Of a DNA stretch of 64,000 nt, positions 46,188 through 55,991 are shown one piece after another. The notes below the pieces were generated by a model. That model worked only from the letters and a program-made list of their open reading frames with translations, was not told where the DNA came from and ran no database searches. Both the position numbers and the translations under genes were made by a program. Source of the stretch: Bifidobacterium pseudocatenulatum DSM 20438 = JCM 1200 = LMG 10505 (GTDB lineage: Bacteria > Actinomycetota > Actinomycetes > Actinomycetales > Bifidobacteriaceae); assembly GCF_001025215.1 (NCBI RefSeq), contig NZ_AP012330.1, forward strand, positions 1,550,001 to 1,614,000, read 5' to 3'. How positions within the stretch are numbered: the stretch's first letter is position 1; each line of letters starts with the position of its first letter.

Positions 46188-47465
46188 ATGACACGACTGA
46201 TTCTTGATGTGGACACCGGTATCGACGATGCACTGGCGTTGGCATACCTTGCGACGTTCGACACTGTTGACGTGCTTGGCGTGATCGGCACGTACGGCAA
46301 TGTTTCCGTCGACACTGCGGTTCGCAATACTTCGTATGTGCTGGAACGGTTGGGGCTTCGGCACATTCCGGTGATACGTGGATCGTCGCATCCTTCATGG
46401 GCTCGGTGTTTCATTCCGGATGCAGGTTGTGCGCAGTTTCACGGCACGGACGGATTGGGAGGATTCGGCCCGGCTTGCGATAGTTCGTCTTCGGATACTG
46501 CTTTTTCAGATATTTTTTCGGATAATTCCGGTTCTGATACTGTTTTTTCTCGTGATTATCGTAGTCTGATTTCCGTTGGCGGATATGCGTTGGATGATGT
46601 TCATGCGAATCCTGCGGTTGATTCGTTTGAATTGTCGCTTACTACGGATTCGGCTTCTTTTATTCATGCTGATGATTCTTCCGCCGACTCGGTTTCCGAA
46701 GGCGTGCAGTTCATTATTGATCAGGTTCGCGCTTATGGTTTCGACGTCACTGTGGTTACGACCGGTCCGCTGACCAATATTGATGCTGCGATCGCGGCCG
46801 CACCGGATATTGCCGGCAAACTCAAACTGGTGATGATGGGCGGCACGTTGACGCAGGAAGGCAACTGTTGGGATCTGACTGCGGAAACGAACATCATTCA
46901 GGATCCGGAAGCCGCAGATCGCGTGTTCCATTCCGGTGCCGACATCACCATGGTCGGCTTGGACGTAACGCTTCAATGCCTGATGGGTTCCGATGCGACC
47001 CGTGCTTGGCGTGAAGCAGCGAATGCTGACACACTTACCAGCTCGACCGCATCCCAAGTCGCTGATTCACTTGATGGTTCAGCTGGTAGTTCAAATGCAG
47101 CTTCAGCTCGAACCTCGAGTGTGGCTGCAAGCCCATCTGCTTCCGATGTGCGCGTATTCCTCGCCGACATGGCTGATTTTTCCATTGCCGCAAACCTCAA
47201 GGCCGACGCGCGACTGTTTTCACAGGGCATGCCATTACATGATCCGCTGGCCGCCGCCGTTGCCGTGGACCCGTCGCTGGTGACCTGTATCGACCTACCA
47301 ATGAAAGTCGAACTCGAAACCGGCGATTTCCACGGCACCCGAGGCCGAACCATCGGCGATCCCGCCGGACTGATCGACTCCAACGCACCCCGCATCCACG
47401 TAGCCTTCCAAGTCGACTCCTCCCGTTTCGTCCCCACCTTCACCACCCGAATCAGCACGTTGTAA
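46188..47465 (+). CDS. Nucleoside hydrolase (IU-NH family) with Ser-rich insertions
   Basis: Hydrolyses ribonucleosides to base and ribose. The calcium-binding signature DVDTGIDDALAL (Asp7, 9, 13, 14) and the VVTTGPLTNIDAAI and GGTLTQEGN blocks are intact, as is a C-terminal MPLHDPLAAAVAVDP. At 425 residues it is about 110 longer than usual. Two Ser/Asp/Ala-rich insertions, near residues 90-165 and 280-320, account for this. The first lies in front of VQFIIDQ and has lower G+C than its surroundings. No Shine-Dalgarno; likely leaderless. Confidence 0.9.
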   Translation: MTRLILDVDTGIDDALALAYLATFDTVDVLGVIGTYGNVSVDTAVRNTSYVLERLGLRHIPVIRGSSHPSWARCFIPDAGCAQFHGTDGLGGFGPACDSSSSDTAFSDIFSDNSGSDTVFSRDYRSLISVGGYALDDVHANPAVDSFELSLTTDSASFIHADDSSADSVSEGVQFIIDQVRAYGFDVTVVTTGPLTNIDAAIAAAPDIAGKLKLVMMGGTLTQEGNCWDLTAETNIIQDPEAADRVFHSGADITMVGLDVTLQCLMGSDATRAWREAANADTLTSSTASQVADSLDGSAGSSNAASARTSSVAASPSASDVRVFLADMADFSIAANLKADARLFSQGMPLHDPLAAAVAVDPSLVTCIDLPMKVELETGDFHGTRGRTIGDPAGLIDSNAPRIHVAFQVDSSRFVPTFTTRISTL

Positions 47466-47470
47466 CAAAC

Positions 47471-47499
47471 AAAACGGGGAGAACATTATGTTCTCCCCG
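47471..47499 (-). terminator. Terminator of the uppS-recO transcript
   Basis: Perfect 11-bp stem (47475-47485 with 47489-47499), 3-nt loop; on the minus strand it is followed by GTTTTGTTTG. It lies between convergent genes and may also help end the nucleoside hydrolase mRNA, though the plus side lacks a T-run. Confidence 0.82.
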
Positions 47500-47526
47500 C
47501 AGTTAACCTAATCAACTCAGCAAAAA

Positions 47527-48318
47527 CTACTTTTTGACGCCGCCGAAACGACGGTCGCGGTGAATGTAGTGGTCGATCGAACGCCATAGCACGTCTCGAC
47601 CGCAATCGGGGAACAGTTCCGGCACGAAATCAAGTTCGGCATATGCCGCTTCCCACGGCAGGAAGTTCGACGTGCGCTGTTCGCCGGAAGTACGAATCAC
47701 CAAATCGCAATCAGGAATATCAGGATTGTACAGGTGCTCGGAAATCATTTTTTCCGTTACGCGATCGCCGGAGATCTTGCCGTCACGCACTTCCTTTGCG
47801 ATTGCCGCGCAAGCATCCGCGATTTCGGCACGTCCGCCGTAATTCAGGCAGAACACCACGTCGATGGTCGTGTTGTTTTTGGTACGTTCCTGTGCTTTTT
47901 CCAATTCGTCGATAACGGATTTCCATAGTTTCGGACGTCGGCCGGACCAGCGCACGCGCACGCCCCACGCGTTCATCTGCTCCACACGACGGTGGATGAT
48001 ATCACGCGAGAAGCCCATCAGGAAGCGCACTTCCTGCGGGGAACGCTTCCAGTTCTCCGTGGAGAACGTATACAGCGACAGGTAACGCACACCGGCTTCG
48101 ATGGCACCTGCGATGGTGTCGAACACCACCGGTTCGGCAGCCTGATGCCCGTCGGTGCGAATCAGCCCACGCTGCTGCGCCCAACGACCATTACCGTCCA
48201 TGATCACGCCGATATGGCGCGGAACCTTGTTCTTCGGAAAATCAGGAATAATCGACGGGTCAGAAAATGGTGCCGCCGGAATGTCAAGGGACTTGTAATC
48301 CACGTTCTCAAAAGCCAT
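47527..48318 (-). CDS. uppS: Isoprenyl transferase (undecaprenyl diphosphate synthase type)
   Basis: Condenses IPP units into the C55 lipid carrier of wall synthesis. The 263 residues contain the cis-prenyltransferase signatures HIGVIMDGNGRWAQQRG (catalytic Asp), TLYTFSTENWKR-like LSLYTFSTENWKR, and LVIRTSGEQRTSNFLPWEAAYAEL. Start codon has only a weak site (GCGGGT) and follows recO by 5 bp. Downstream of, though not contiguous with, ispG and dxr, so precursor supply and use are close together. Confidence 0.96.
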   Translation of the reverse strand: MAFENVDYKSLDIPAAPFSDPSIIPDFPKNKVPRHIGVIMDGNGRWAQQRGLIRTDGHQAAEPVVFDTIAGAIEAGVRYLSLYTFSTENWKRSPQEVRFLMGFSRDIIHRRVEQMNAWGVRVRWSGRRPKLWKSVIDELEKAQERTKNNTTIDVVFCLNYGGRAEIADACAAIAKEVRDGKISGDRVTEKMISEHLYNPDIPDCDLVIRTSGEQRTSNFLPWEAAYAELDFVPELFPDCGRDVLWRSIDHYIHRDRRFGGVKK

Positions 48319-48323
48319 ACCCG

Positions 48324-49052
48324 CTAATCTAGCAAGCGCATGGAACGAATCGGACGTTCCAAATAGTATTCACCCCATTTTTCCACCATTTGTCGGGTTT
48401 CCGGAAGCAACGCCGTACCGTCCAGCTCTCCCCAATCGCCGTCTACAAGCGCCTGCAGCTGGCAGATCGCATTCCACGAAACATCAAACGATTCACGAAT
48501 ATGATCGGTCAAACACATTAGTCCGCCCGCGGAAATCGAAAAGAACCATGGACGATCAGCAGAAATCGGCTCCCCGCACACCACGCAGGCACGCAAACGC
48601 GGCGTCCAGCCAGCGATCGCAAGAGCACGCATCACGTAGGAATCGCCAATCGCAGCAGCCTCATGCGCATGCTTGGAAAGGGCATTCAACGCTCCCAACA
48701 CCAGCCGATACTGTGCCACGGAACGCTCCTGCTCCGTCACCACCAGCTTGTCAGCGGTTTCGCAAATCACATTCGCTGCGGTATACGCCTTGAAATCGGT
48801 GCAGATGCCTCTCGCATACGCCGACACCGACTCGGCTTGGGAAATCACATCAAGCGAACGCCCTTCCGCAATAAGCAACGAGACGCGCATGAAAGGCTCC
48901 AAACGACCTCCGAAACGCGATTTGGTTCGACGCACACCTTTGGCGACGGCGCGGATTTTGCCATGGTCACGTGTCAGCAAAGTGACGATACGATCAGCTT
49001 CGCCAAGTTTGACGGTACGCAAGACCACGCCCTCGTCCTGATACAACGGCAT
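48324..49052 (-). CDS. recO: DNA repair protein RecO
   Basis: Recombination mediator that works with RecR to load RecA on SSB-coated DNA. The 242-residue protein has an N-terminal OB fold (DEGVVLRTVKLGEADRIVTLLT), the helical middle and a zinc-like Cys pair in LRACVVCGEPI; the other two Cys of the usual zinc finger are at least partly missing (one at GLMCLTDH). AAGGAGG precedes the ATG. recO-uppS is a common actinobacterial pair. Confidence 0.95.
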   Translation of the reverse strand: MPLYQDEGVVLRTVKLGEADRIVTLLTRDHGKIRAVAKGVRRTKSRFGGRLEPFMRVSLLIAEGRSLDVISQAESVSAYARGICTDFKAYTAANVICETADKLVVTEQERSVAQYRLVLGALNALSKHAHEAAAIGDSYVMRALAIAGWTPRLRACVVCGEPISADRPWFFSISAGGLMCLTDHIRESFDVSWNAICQLQALVDGDWGELDGTALLPETRQMVEKWGEYYLERPIRSMRLLD

Positions 49053-49142
49053 TCACACACCTCCTTCGCCTCGACTCGTTTTCTTAACTGAACTATCTAT
49101 ACTTTCCGCACGTTCTCGCGCCAGCCGCACTCTCCCGCGATA

Positions 49143-50855
49143 TCAGTAAATAAACAATCCCCAGAACGCGAACACCAACAGCACATACAGCATGGTGACC
49201 GCCGTGATCCAAAACATCACACGGCCGAACCTCGTCGACGCGAGCACCGGCTGGCGGCCACTCACAATCGCGCCTATAGCCCCCTTACGCGGTGGCCATT
49301 GTGCAAGGCCACGATTCGTCGCCTCCTCGATAAGACGCACGAACACGCGAGACCACGCCCACACCACAACAACACACACCATTTGAATAACCGGCCAACT
49401 CCAATACATCATGCCCGGATCCTCGGCGGGAGCGCCACCCCACGCTAGCTTGACCACGCCCATAACCACTTCGCCCAATCCTGCACCAAACAGCACAAAA
49501 GTGGCCATGGTGGCAACGGCAAGCGTAATCAACGCATTTTTGAACACAGGTCTCAGCCCCAACACATATCGGCGTCGATGCGCATGCGCCCAAATCTTAC
49601 GTACGAGCACAATCAGCCACAGCACGCCGATCACCAGCAGCAACAGCACCATGCTGGCATGCAGCACCACGAGATAAATGGTCAGCCCGCTGTTCGCCTG
49701 CAATTCCAACGGCACCGCAATCGACTGATACAAGTTGGTACCGGCCACACGCTCGCTGGTCTGCTGCAGTCCCCGCGTGATGCCGACAGCCCAACTGATT
49801 ACATCATCCACGTAGGCGTCGGCGAACGGAGTGCCGCTGTTGGATTCGTCGCCGAGTCGGAGCACATGGTTGGCGATGGGGTATGTGCGCACGGTCACGT
49901 CCCAATTGCCCGCCTTATGCGCCATGTCGATGATTTTCTCCGTACCTTCCACCTGCGCGGTCATCACGTCTTTGGTGCCGTATGCCACAAGCGTGGGAAT
50001 GGAATAGGCTTGGGGATTCAACGTGTCGAGGTCGAGATTGGTCAGGCCGAACAATTCCGCATCGATGTTGAACGCGCGGCGCACAATGGACTGGTATCCA
50101 TCATGCGCTCCGACCAGCGCGAAATCCTGTGCGGCAAGGAATCCCAACGAATGTCGTGGCGAATACACCATTGGGCTCAGCAACACCTGGAATGCCACGT
50201 CGGGGTCTTGATCAAGCAGATATGAGGAAATCCAGGTGCTTTCGGAAGTCGCGTAAATGCCGACATTCGAAGCGTCAACGTTGTCGAGATCACGCAACAT
50301 GGTGATGACCTGATCGTAAATGGCCGCGGAGCCCGGGTAATCACGGGTCGCATCGTTGGTGGACCATACCGGCTTGTCGAGCACGGCCGTCACGAAGCCT
50401 GCGGATGAGAGATCGGTGGCCATGTCTCCAAATGAGTTGTCACAGGTGCCATATCCGGCACCATGCATGAACACCACGCCGGGCCGATTGTTTCCCGCGT
50501 CTTTCGGCTCTCGAATCAACACTTTGACCTGTTGTATTTCACCGGTTGACGGCTGTTTCGCCTCAATGGTGACATATCGTTGCGTCACTTCGTAATCGCC
50601 TCGTTTGGCAAGGGTTTTGCCGGAAGGATTATCGAAGGTCACTGCCGTGTCGGATGATAACGTTTCGATGGTTTGACCGGTTGGCTCGTACTCCCATGAC
50701 GATGCCGTCAAATTGGATACCGACACCAGAATGCCCAGCAGGATGATGAAGATAGGCAGACTGACCATCAGCCGTCTGCCCCTCGTCCACTGACTGGATT
50801 GGCTCTCCGCGCTGGACATGACTGACTGACGTTCCTGATCTGACACGCCGTTCAT
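49143..50855 (-). CDS. Membrane-anchored alpha/beta hydrolase
   Basis: A 570-residue protein: cytoplasmic N-terminus, one membrane helix (about 29-50), a large extracytoplasmic alpha/beta-hydrolase domain (about 90-375), then four more membrane helices. The hydrolase shows the oxyanion HG (VVFMHGAGYG), a nucleophile elbow YATSEST in place of G-x-S-x-G, Asp in YGTKDVM and His in ANHVLRL, so a full Ser-Asp-His set is possible. Its substrate is unknown. Start MNGVSDQ (50855) follows CTGGAG. It sits alone between recO and ispG, and no operon partner is evident. Confidence 0.8.
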   Translation of the reverse strand: MNGVSDQERQSVMSSAESQSSQWTRGRRLMVSLPIFIILLGILVSVSNLTASSWEYEPTGQTIETLSSDTAVTFDNPSGKTLAKRGDYEVTQRYVTIEAKQPSTGEIQQVKVLIREPKDAGNNRPGVVFMHGAGYGTCDNSFGDMATDLSSAGFVTAVLDKPVWSTNDATRDYPGSAAIYDQVITMLRDLDNVDASNVGIYATSESTWISSYLLDQDPDVAFQVLLSPMVYSPRHSLGFLAAQDFALVGAHDGYQSIVRRAFNIDAELFGLTNLDLDTLNPQAYSIPTLVAYGTKDVMTAQVEGTEKIIDMAHKAGNWDVTVRTYPIANHVLRLGDESNSGTPFADAYVDDVISWAVGITRGLQQTSERVAGTNLYQSIAVPLELQANSGLTIYLVVLHASMVLLLLVIGVLWLIVLVRKIWAHAHRRRYVLGLRPVFKNALITLAVATMATFVLFGAGLGEVVMGVVKLAWGGAPAEDPGMMYWSWPVIQMVCVVVVWAWSRVFVRLIEEATNRGLAQWPPRKGAIGAIVSGRQPVLASTRFGRVMFWITAVTMLYVLLVFAFWGLFIY

Positions 50856-50948
50856 TGTACCGACTCCAGCTGAAATGGCAATCGACAACCAGCAAAACCA
50901 GCGGGCGGCCGATCACAATCTGCAATCGACCGCCCGCGGTCAGCGAAA

Positions 50949-52145
50949 TCAACAATTACCTTGCGCCACCGGCACCACCACCGGTCCTGTGGCGTTGACG
51001 GGCACCTGTCCGTCCGCTTCCATCTGCGCGGCGATCTCCTGCGCTTTGACCAGCAGCGTTTCCACAATCTGGTCTTCCGGCACGGTTTGAATGACTTTGC
51101 CCTTGATGAAAATCTGTCCCTTGCCGTTGCCGGATGCCACACCCAAATCGGCTTCACGGGCCTCGCCCGGACCGTTGACGATGCAGCCCATAACAGCCAC
51201 GCGAATCGGCGCGGTCACATCCTTTAAACCTTCGGTCACCGCATTGGCCAACTGAATCACATCAACCTGGGAACGACCGCAGCTCGGGCAGGAGATAATG
51301 TCGAACTTGCGCGGACGCAATCCCATGTATTCCAGCAGCTTGCACCCGACTTTCACTTCTTCGACGGGCGGTGCCGACAGCGAAACGCGAATCGTGTCTC
51401 CAATGCCTTCAGCCAGCAGCGCACCGAATGCCAAACAGCTTTTGATGGTGCCCTGCCATGCCGGTCCAGCTTCGGTGACACCAAGATGCAACGGCCAATC
51501 ACCCTTGGAAGCGAGCAGACGATACGTTTCCACCATGGTGATCACATCATGATGCTTGACGGAAATCTTGAAATCATGGAAGCCGACGTCTTCGAACATG
51601 CGCGCTTCCTTCATGGCGGACGCAACCAGTGCCTCCGGCGTCGGACCGCCATATTTCGCATACAGTTCCTTATCGAGCGAGCCCGCGTTCACGCCGATGC
51701 GCAACGAAATGCCCGCGTCCGTGGCGGCTTTGCAAATGGAAGGGCCAACCTCGTCGAATTTGCGGATGTTGCCGGGGTTCACACGCACCGCAGCGCAGCC
51801 CGCGTCAATGGCCTGGAACACGTATTTGCTTTGGAAATGAATATCGGCGATGACCGGAATCGGTGATTTCTTTACGATTTCCGGCAATGCGTCGGCATCA
51901 TCCTGGCTGGGTACGGCCACGCGCACGATATCGCAGCCGGCTGCGGTCAGTTCCGCGATCTGCTGCAATGTCGCGGGAACATTGGCTGTCAGCGTATTGG
52001 TCATGGATTGCACCGAGATTGGCGCTCCCCCACCGACTGGAACGGGGCCGACCATAATACGGTGCGATTTGCGGCGCGGATGCAGCGGGCTTTCGCTAAT
52101 GGCTGCCTCACCGGTTTTACGGAACGGCTTTTCGATTTCTGGCAT
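50949..52145 (-). CDS. ispG: 4-hydroxy-3-methylbut-2-en-1-yl diphosphate synthase
   Basis: [4Fe-4S] enzyme of the MEP pathway converting MEcPP to HMBPP. The 398 residues have the TIM-barrel start ([18 protein letters not shown]), the [10 protein letters not shown] block, and the cluster ligands ISCPSCGRS and [12 protein letters not shown]-terminus Val/Pro-rich and longer than usual by about 20 residues. AAGGATTTGACG precedes the ATG. It lies downstream of dxr in the same direction, separated by a terminator-like hairpin. Confidence 0.97.
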   Translation of the reverse strand: MPEIEKPFRKTGEAAISESPLHPRRKSHRIMVGPVPVGGGAPISVQSMTNTLTANVPATLQQIAELTAAGCDIVRVAVPSQDDADALPEIVKKSPIPVIADIHFQSKYVFQAIDAGCAAVRVNPGNIRKFDEVGPSICKAATDAGISLRIGVNAGSLDKELYAKYGGPTPEALVASAMKEARMFEDVGFHDFKISVKHHDVITMVETYRLLASKGDWPLHLGVTEAGPAWQGTIKSCLAFGALLAEGIGDTIRVSLSAPPVEEVKVGCKLLEYMGLRPRKFDIISCPSCGRSQVDVIQLANAVTEGLKDVTAPIRVAVMGCIVNGPGEAREADLGVASGNGKGQIFIKGKVIQTVPEDQIVETLLVKAQEIAAQMEADGQVPVNATGPVVVPVAQGNC

Positions 52146-52165
52146 ACGTCAAATCCTTGCAATAA

Positions 52166-52191
52166 CAAGGCTCCCGACTTAGGGAGCCTTG
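52166..52191 (-). terminator. Terminator-like hairpin between dxr and ispG
   Basis: Perfect 10-bp stem (52166-52175 with 52182-52191), 6-nt loop. The minus-strand tail TTGTTATTG is only moderately T-rich, and the base of the hairpin is close to the ispG ribosome site, so it could work as an attenuator. Confidence 0.7.
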
Positions 52192-52232
52192 CGTCACTTA
52201 CGTTTCGTCTGTTTGTTTTGTTTCGTTTTCCG

Positions 52233-53411
52233 TTACTTGTTTATCAGGTCGTCGGCTCGACGACGGGCTTCCAGCTCGAGTTGGCTCATTTCCTCCACGG
52301 AAGCGAATAGCGGATTGCCGCGCAGTTCCGCATCCATTTCGTCCAACACTTCCTTGACGGTATCGACGATGCCGAGATATGGCAAGCGATGTTCGAGGAA
52401 GGCGTGAACGGCCTGTTCGTTGGCAGCATTCAGCACGGCCGTATGCTTTTCGGAAGCTTCCAAGCAATGTCGAGCCAAGCTCACTGCGGGGAATGCCTCA
52501 TCGTCAAGCGGTTCGAACGTCCACATGGCGGCTTTCGTCCAATCACAGGCCGCTGCGATGTTGCCAAGTCGTTCGGGAGCCGATAGGCCAAGCGCGATCG
52601 GCAGACGCATATCAGGCGGTGAAGCCTGTGCGATGGTGGCGCCATCGCGGAATTCCACCATGGAATGCACGATGGATTGCGGGTGCACGGTCACGTCGAT
52701 ACGGCTCGGAGGCACGTCGAACAGACGGCTCGCTTCGATGACTTCAAGCCCCTTGTTCATCAACGTGGACGAGTTGATGGTCACCACCGGACCCATATTC
52801 CAAGTAGGGTGGTTCAACGCCTGTTCAGGCGTGATGTCGGTCATCTGCTCGCGTTTCCAACCGCGGAACGGACCTCCGGAAGCGGTGACCACGAGTTTCG
52901 ACACTTCACCGTGCGTGCCCGAACGCAACGATTGCCAGATGGCGGAATGTTCGGAATCAACCGGATTGATCTGCTGCGCACGAACCTGTGCGTCGAACAG
53001 CAGATGACCGCCGGCCACAACGGATTCCTTGTTGGCGAGCGCCAGCTGCGATCCTGCCTGCAGTGCCGCAATCGAAGGTTCAAGGCCGATGGATCCGGTA
53101 ATGCCGTTCAACACCACGTCGGCACCGGATCCGGCCATGGCGATTACCGCTTCCGGCCCGGCCATGATTTCCACATGGCTTGCGCCGGCTTGGTTTAGCG
53201 CATCTTGGAGCGCATGGACCGCGTTTGTGTTGAAGATGGCGACTTTCGAAACGTGAAATTGGACCGCCTGTTGGGCCAGAAGTTCCACGTGGGAGCCGCC
53301 TGCCGCAAGTCCGACCACGTTGAAACGGTCGAGATGGCGGGAGATGACGTCAAGTCCTTGGGTGCCGATGGATCCGGTGGATCCCAGAATGACTACGGTT
53401 GAGGTTTGCAT
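52233..53411 (-). CDS. dxr: 1-deoxy-D-xylulose 5-phosphate reductoisomerase
   Basis: NADPH-dependent first committed step of the MEP pathway. The 392 residues show the nucleotide-binding GSTGSIGTQ, ANKESVVAGG, the catalytic/metal region PVDSEHSAIWQ, TASGGPFRGW and HPTWNMG. Start lacks a close Shine-Dalgarno (GGAG 12 bases upstream). Preceded upstream by a terminator that ends the DivIVA-like gene, so it has its own promoter. Confidence 0.97.
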   Translation of the reverse strand: MQTSTVVILGSTGSIGTQGLDVISRHLDRFNVVGLAAGGSHVELLAQQAVQFHVSKVAIFNTNAVHALQDALNQAGASHVEIMAGPEAVIAMAGSGADVVLNGITGSIGLEPSIAALQAGSQLALANKESVVAGGHLLFDAQVRAQQINPVDSEHSAIWQSLRSGTHGEVSKLVVTASGGPFRGWKREQMTDITPEQALNHPTWNMGPVVTINSSTLMNKGLEVIEASRLFDVPPSRIDVTVHPQSIVHSMVEFRDGATIAQASPPDMRLPIALGLSAPERLGNIAAACDWTKAAMWTFEPLDDEAFPAVSLARHCLEASEKHTAVLNAANEQAVHAFLEHRLPYLGIVDTVKEVLDEMDAELRGNPLFASVEEMSQLELEARRRADDLINK

Positions 53412-53462
53412 GGGTTATGCGTGTGCTCCGTATTTGTTTTGGATTATTCGTGTGAACGCGAA

Positions 53463-53490
53463 AACAGGCTGACGGTCACGTCAGCCTGTT
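53463..53490 (-). terminator. Terminator after the second DivIVA-like gene
   Basis: Perfect 12-bp stem (53463-53474 with 53479-53490), GTCA loop, followed by TTTTCG on the minus strand. Confidence 0.88.
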
Positions 53491-53502
53491 CAGTGCGATT
53501 GC

Positions 53503-55068
53503 CTATTCAAAAGAGGGGAACGACAGGTCGGGAATATCGACATCCAGATTGCTGTTGGATGCTTCGAACATCGGATTGGTTGCCGGCTTGGTTTCGTTCT
53601 TCTTCTCTTCCTCTGCCGGTTTCGCCGGTTCAACGGGAGTTGCCGTTGTCGAGTGATCTGCGGAGGTTGCTGGTTCCAGCGTGAAGGAGGGTGGGACGGT
53701 CGGCAAGGTTCCGAGATTAATCGAGTCGGTATTGACCTGCGGAAGGTTCGGCGTCGACAGGCTTGGCATGCGCGGAGTGAACGTGTCTTCGACCGGATCG
53801 GGAGCGTCGATGTTCTGGGCCATCTGCGCCAAGGCAGCCAACGAAGAATCGGGAGCGATGTTGATGCCGTGAGATTCTTCCGGCTGATGTGCGACCGAAG
53901 TGTCTGGAATCACAGGAGCCGCAGGCGCGGCCGGAGCGTCATAGCTCAGCGCGCCATCATCAGAAAGCGGATTGAACGCTTCGGTTTCCGTTCCTGCGGA
54001 AGATGGCTCCTCGGCAACCGCATTGGACGCTTTGAACAGGTGTGCCAACGACTGTTCCGGAGCCGCTGGAGCAACCGGAGCGGCCTGAGGTTCCGGCGTT
54101 ACAGGAGCTGCCGGAGTTACCGGAGCCGACGGGGTGCTGATGGTTGGCTGGAACACAGGCGGAACCACGGGAGCATACGTCGGCGCAGCGGTTTGAGTGG
54201 CCGGAATGCTCACCGGGGACGTTGCAGGCGTGGTGAAAATCTCACGTTCCGCCTTATTCAAAGCGTCGAAGGAGTCAGTGCTGTTTTGAACCTGAGCGGG
54301 CTGCGCAATAGGTTCTGCGGAAACGGCTGGAACGGCGAATAACGGCGAGACCACCTGCGTCTCTTGGGATGCCAGACTGGTTGCGGACGGATTGGCTGCG
54401 GTCATCGCGCTTTCGGAGGGCTCGCCCACGAAGTCGGCCACACGAGCATAGGATTCGAGTCTGGTCAGCAGCTGCACGCATTCGTTCAGGTAATAATCCA
54501 CCTGACGCTCGTCATAGCCACGCTTGCCCTTGCGCTGGGTGAAGATCACATTCGCCACGGTCTGGGAGTTCAGATCGACAAGTTTCTTGGCATCGTCTTC
54601 CGACACTTCCTCAACGCCGAGCTCGCCAGCGGCCTTCGTCAGGCACTGATCGACGATGCGATCCACTTGCTTGCGGTCATAGCTCGGTTCCTTGCCTTCT
54701 CCTGGCTTGAAACGTTCGCCGTGCTCACGTTTGGAATGGGCGTCAAGCTGGCGGAACAGACTTTCGGTCTGCGCTTTCCACGCCACACGACCGTGCTGCG
54801 AAATCTCCCATGTGGTCTGCTTGTCCACCACGGCGCGCTCCAAACGAGCAAGGGCCGCGTCCACTTGGGCGATCACATAGCCGCCTTTGACCAAATCGAA
54901 AGAAACATTCTGAATATCATGCTGGGTGAGTTGCGCTCCCTCACCTTCGTACAGCATGTGCGCACGCTCAAGAAAAGCGTCCACCTGTTCGGAATCATAC
55001 CCCCACTTGCGCTTTGAAGTACGAGCGATCCCCGATGCGTTCCTCTCGGATTCAGGTTCCTGCGCCAT
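53503..55068 (-). CDS. DivIVA-domain-repeat protein with disordered tail
   Basis: A 521-residue cytoplasmic protein. The first 200 residues contain four DivIVA-like 'YDxxQVDxFL' modules: WGYDSEQVDAFLERA, VIAQVDAALARLERA, SYDRKQVDRIVDQ and GYDERQVDYYLNE. Each short module resembles the actinobacterial DivIVA-domain repeat seen in cell-division accessory proteins. Residues 215-500 are Pro/Ala/Thr/Glu-rich and likely disordered. A short conserved-looking acidic end (LDVDIPDLSFPSF) resembles the FtsZ C-terminal peptide style. AGGAGG lies well before the ATG. It probably interacts with the polar growth or division machinery; precise role unknown. Confidence 0.75.
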   Translation of the reverse strand: MAQEPESERNASGIARTSKRKWGYDSEQVDAFLERAHMLYEGEGAQLTQHDIQNVSFDLVKGGYVIAQVDAALARLERAVVDKQTTWEISQHGRVAWKAQTESLFRQLDAHSKREHGERFKPGEGKEPSYDRKQVDRIVDQCLTKAAGELGVEEVSEDDAKKLVDLNSQTVANVIFTQRKGKRGYDERQVDYYLNECVQLLTRLESYARVADFVGEPSESAMTAANPSATSLASQETQVVSPLFAVPAVSAEPIAQPAQVQNSTDSFDALNKAEREIFTTPATSPVSIPATQTAAPTYAPVVPPVFQPTISTPSAPVTPAAPVTPEPQAAPVAPAAPEQSLAHLFKASNAVAEEPSSAGTETEAFNPLSDDGALSYDAPAAPAAPVIPDTSVAHQPEESHGINIAPDSSLAALAQMAQNIDAPDPVEDTFTPRMPSLSTPNLPQVNTDSINLGTLPTVPPSFTLEPATSADHSTTATPVEPAKPAEEEKKNETKPATNPMFEASNSNLDVDIPDLSFPSFE

Positions 55069-55274
55069 TGGCTATCGACCTCCTACTGCACTACTCAACG
55101 TCCCCACTCTACGTGATTGATTCGACGCTTTTGGCTTTCTTGTGGAAAATTCAGCGAATCGACACTCAAATCACACCATTTTTCACGCATTTACTATGGA
55201 AGGAACCCCTATTGGGCAGCGCGACACACGTTGAAGCTGTCGCAGGCAACGAATACTGTACAGTGGAGCTTTGC

Positions 55275-55484
<210 letters not shown>

Positions 55485-55521
55485 CAAAAAAAGGCTCGGA
55501 ATCGTGTGATTCCAAGCCTTT
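55485..55521 (-). terminator. Terminator of the DUF3052 gene
   Basis: Stem AAAGGCT/AGCCTTT plus GGAAT/ATTCC with one internal mismatch, followed by a run of seven T on the minus strand. Confidence 0.9.
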
Positions 55522-55574
55522 ATATGAGCGCCCGACCTTGGCCATGCGTGCCAAGGCAGGTAAAACGAATACGA

Positions 55575-55991
55575 TCAGCGGCCTTTGCCGAATGCGCGCA
55601 GACGGATGCCGTTCCAGTCACCGCTGACGGTCAGCGGCGTGGCTGCATTCATGCCGGCGGTCTTCGCGGCGGACTGCACGGTGCTTGAACTTGCCGCGCC
55701 CGGGCGCCCCGGCTTCGGGGTGAGCACCCACAATGGACCATCGTCTCCAAGGACCGCATACGCATCGACGATGGTGTCAGACAGTTCGTCTTCGTCATCG
55801 CCGTCGCGCCACCAGATAATCACGCCATCAACGGCGGAATCATAGTCCTCGTCGACCAGCTCTTCACCGGTCAGCTCCTCGATCTTGGCGCGGATCGAGT
55901 CGTCCACATCATCGTCCCACAGCCATTCCTGTACCAGGTCGCCGGCGTGGAAACCGAATTCTTCAGCGTTATCAGATGCCGTTTGATTCAC
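55575..55991 (-). CDS. DUF3052 family protein
   Basis: A 138-residue acidic protein widespread in Actinobacteria; function unknown. It has EEFGFHAGDLVQEWLWDDDVD at the N-terminus and ends with DGPLWVLTPKPGRPG...VSGDWNGIRLRAFG. The usual annotation would use TTG 56000, but GTG 55991 is given because TATATT lies 7 nt ahead of it and no Shine-Dalgarno is present, which suggests a leaderless GTG start. Confidence 0.85.
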   Translation of the reverse strand: MNQTASDNAEEFGFHAGDLVQEWLWDDDVDDSIRAKIEELTGEELVDEDYDSAVDGVIIWWRDGDDEDELSDTIVDAYAVLGDDGPLWVLTPKPGRPGAASSSTVQSAAKTAGMNAATPLTVSGDWNGIRLRAFGKGR

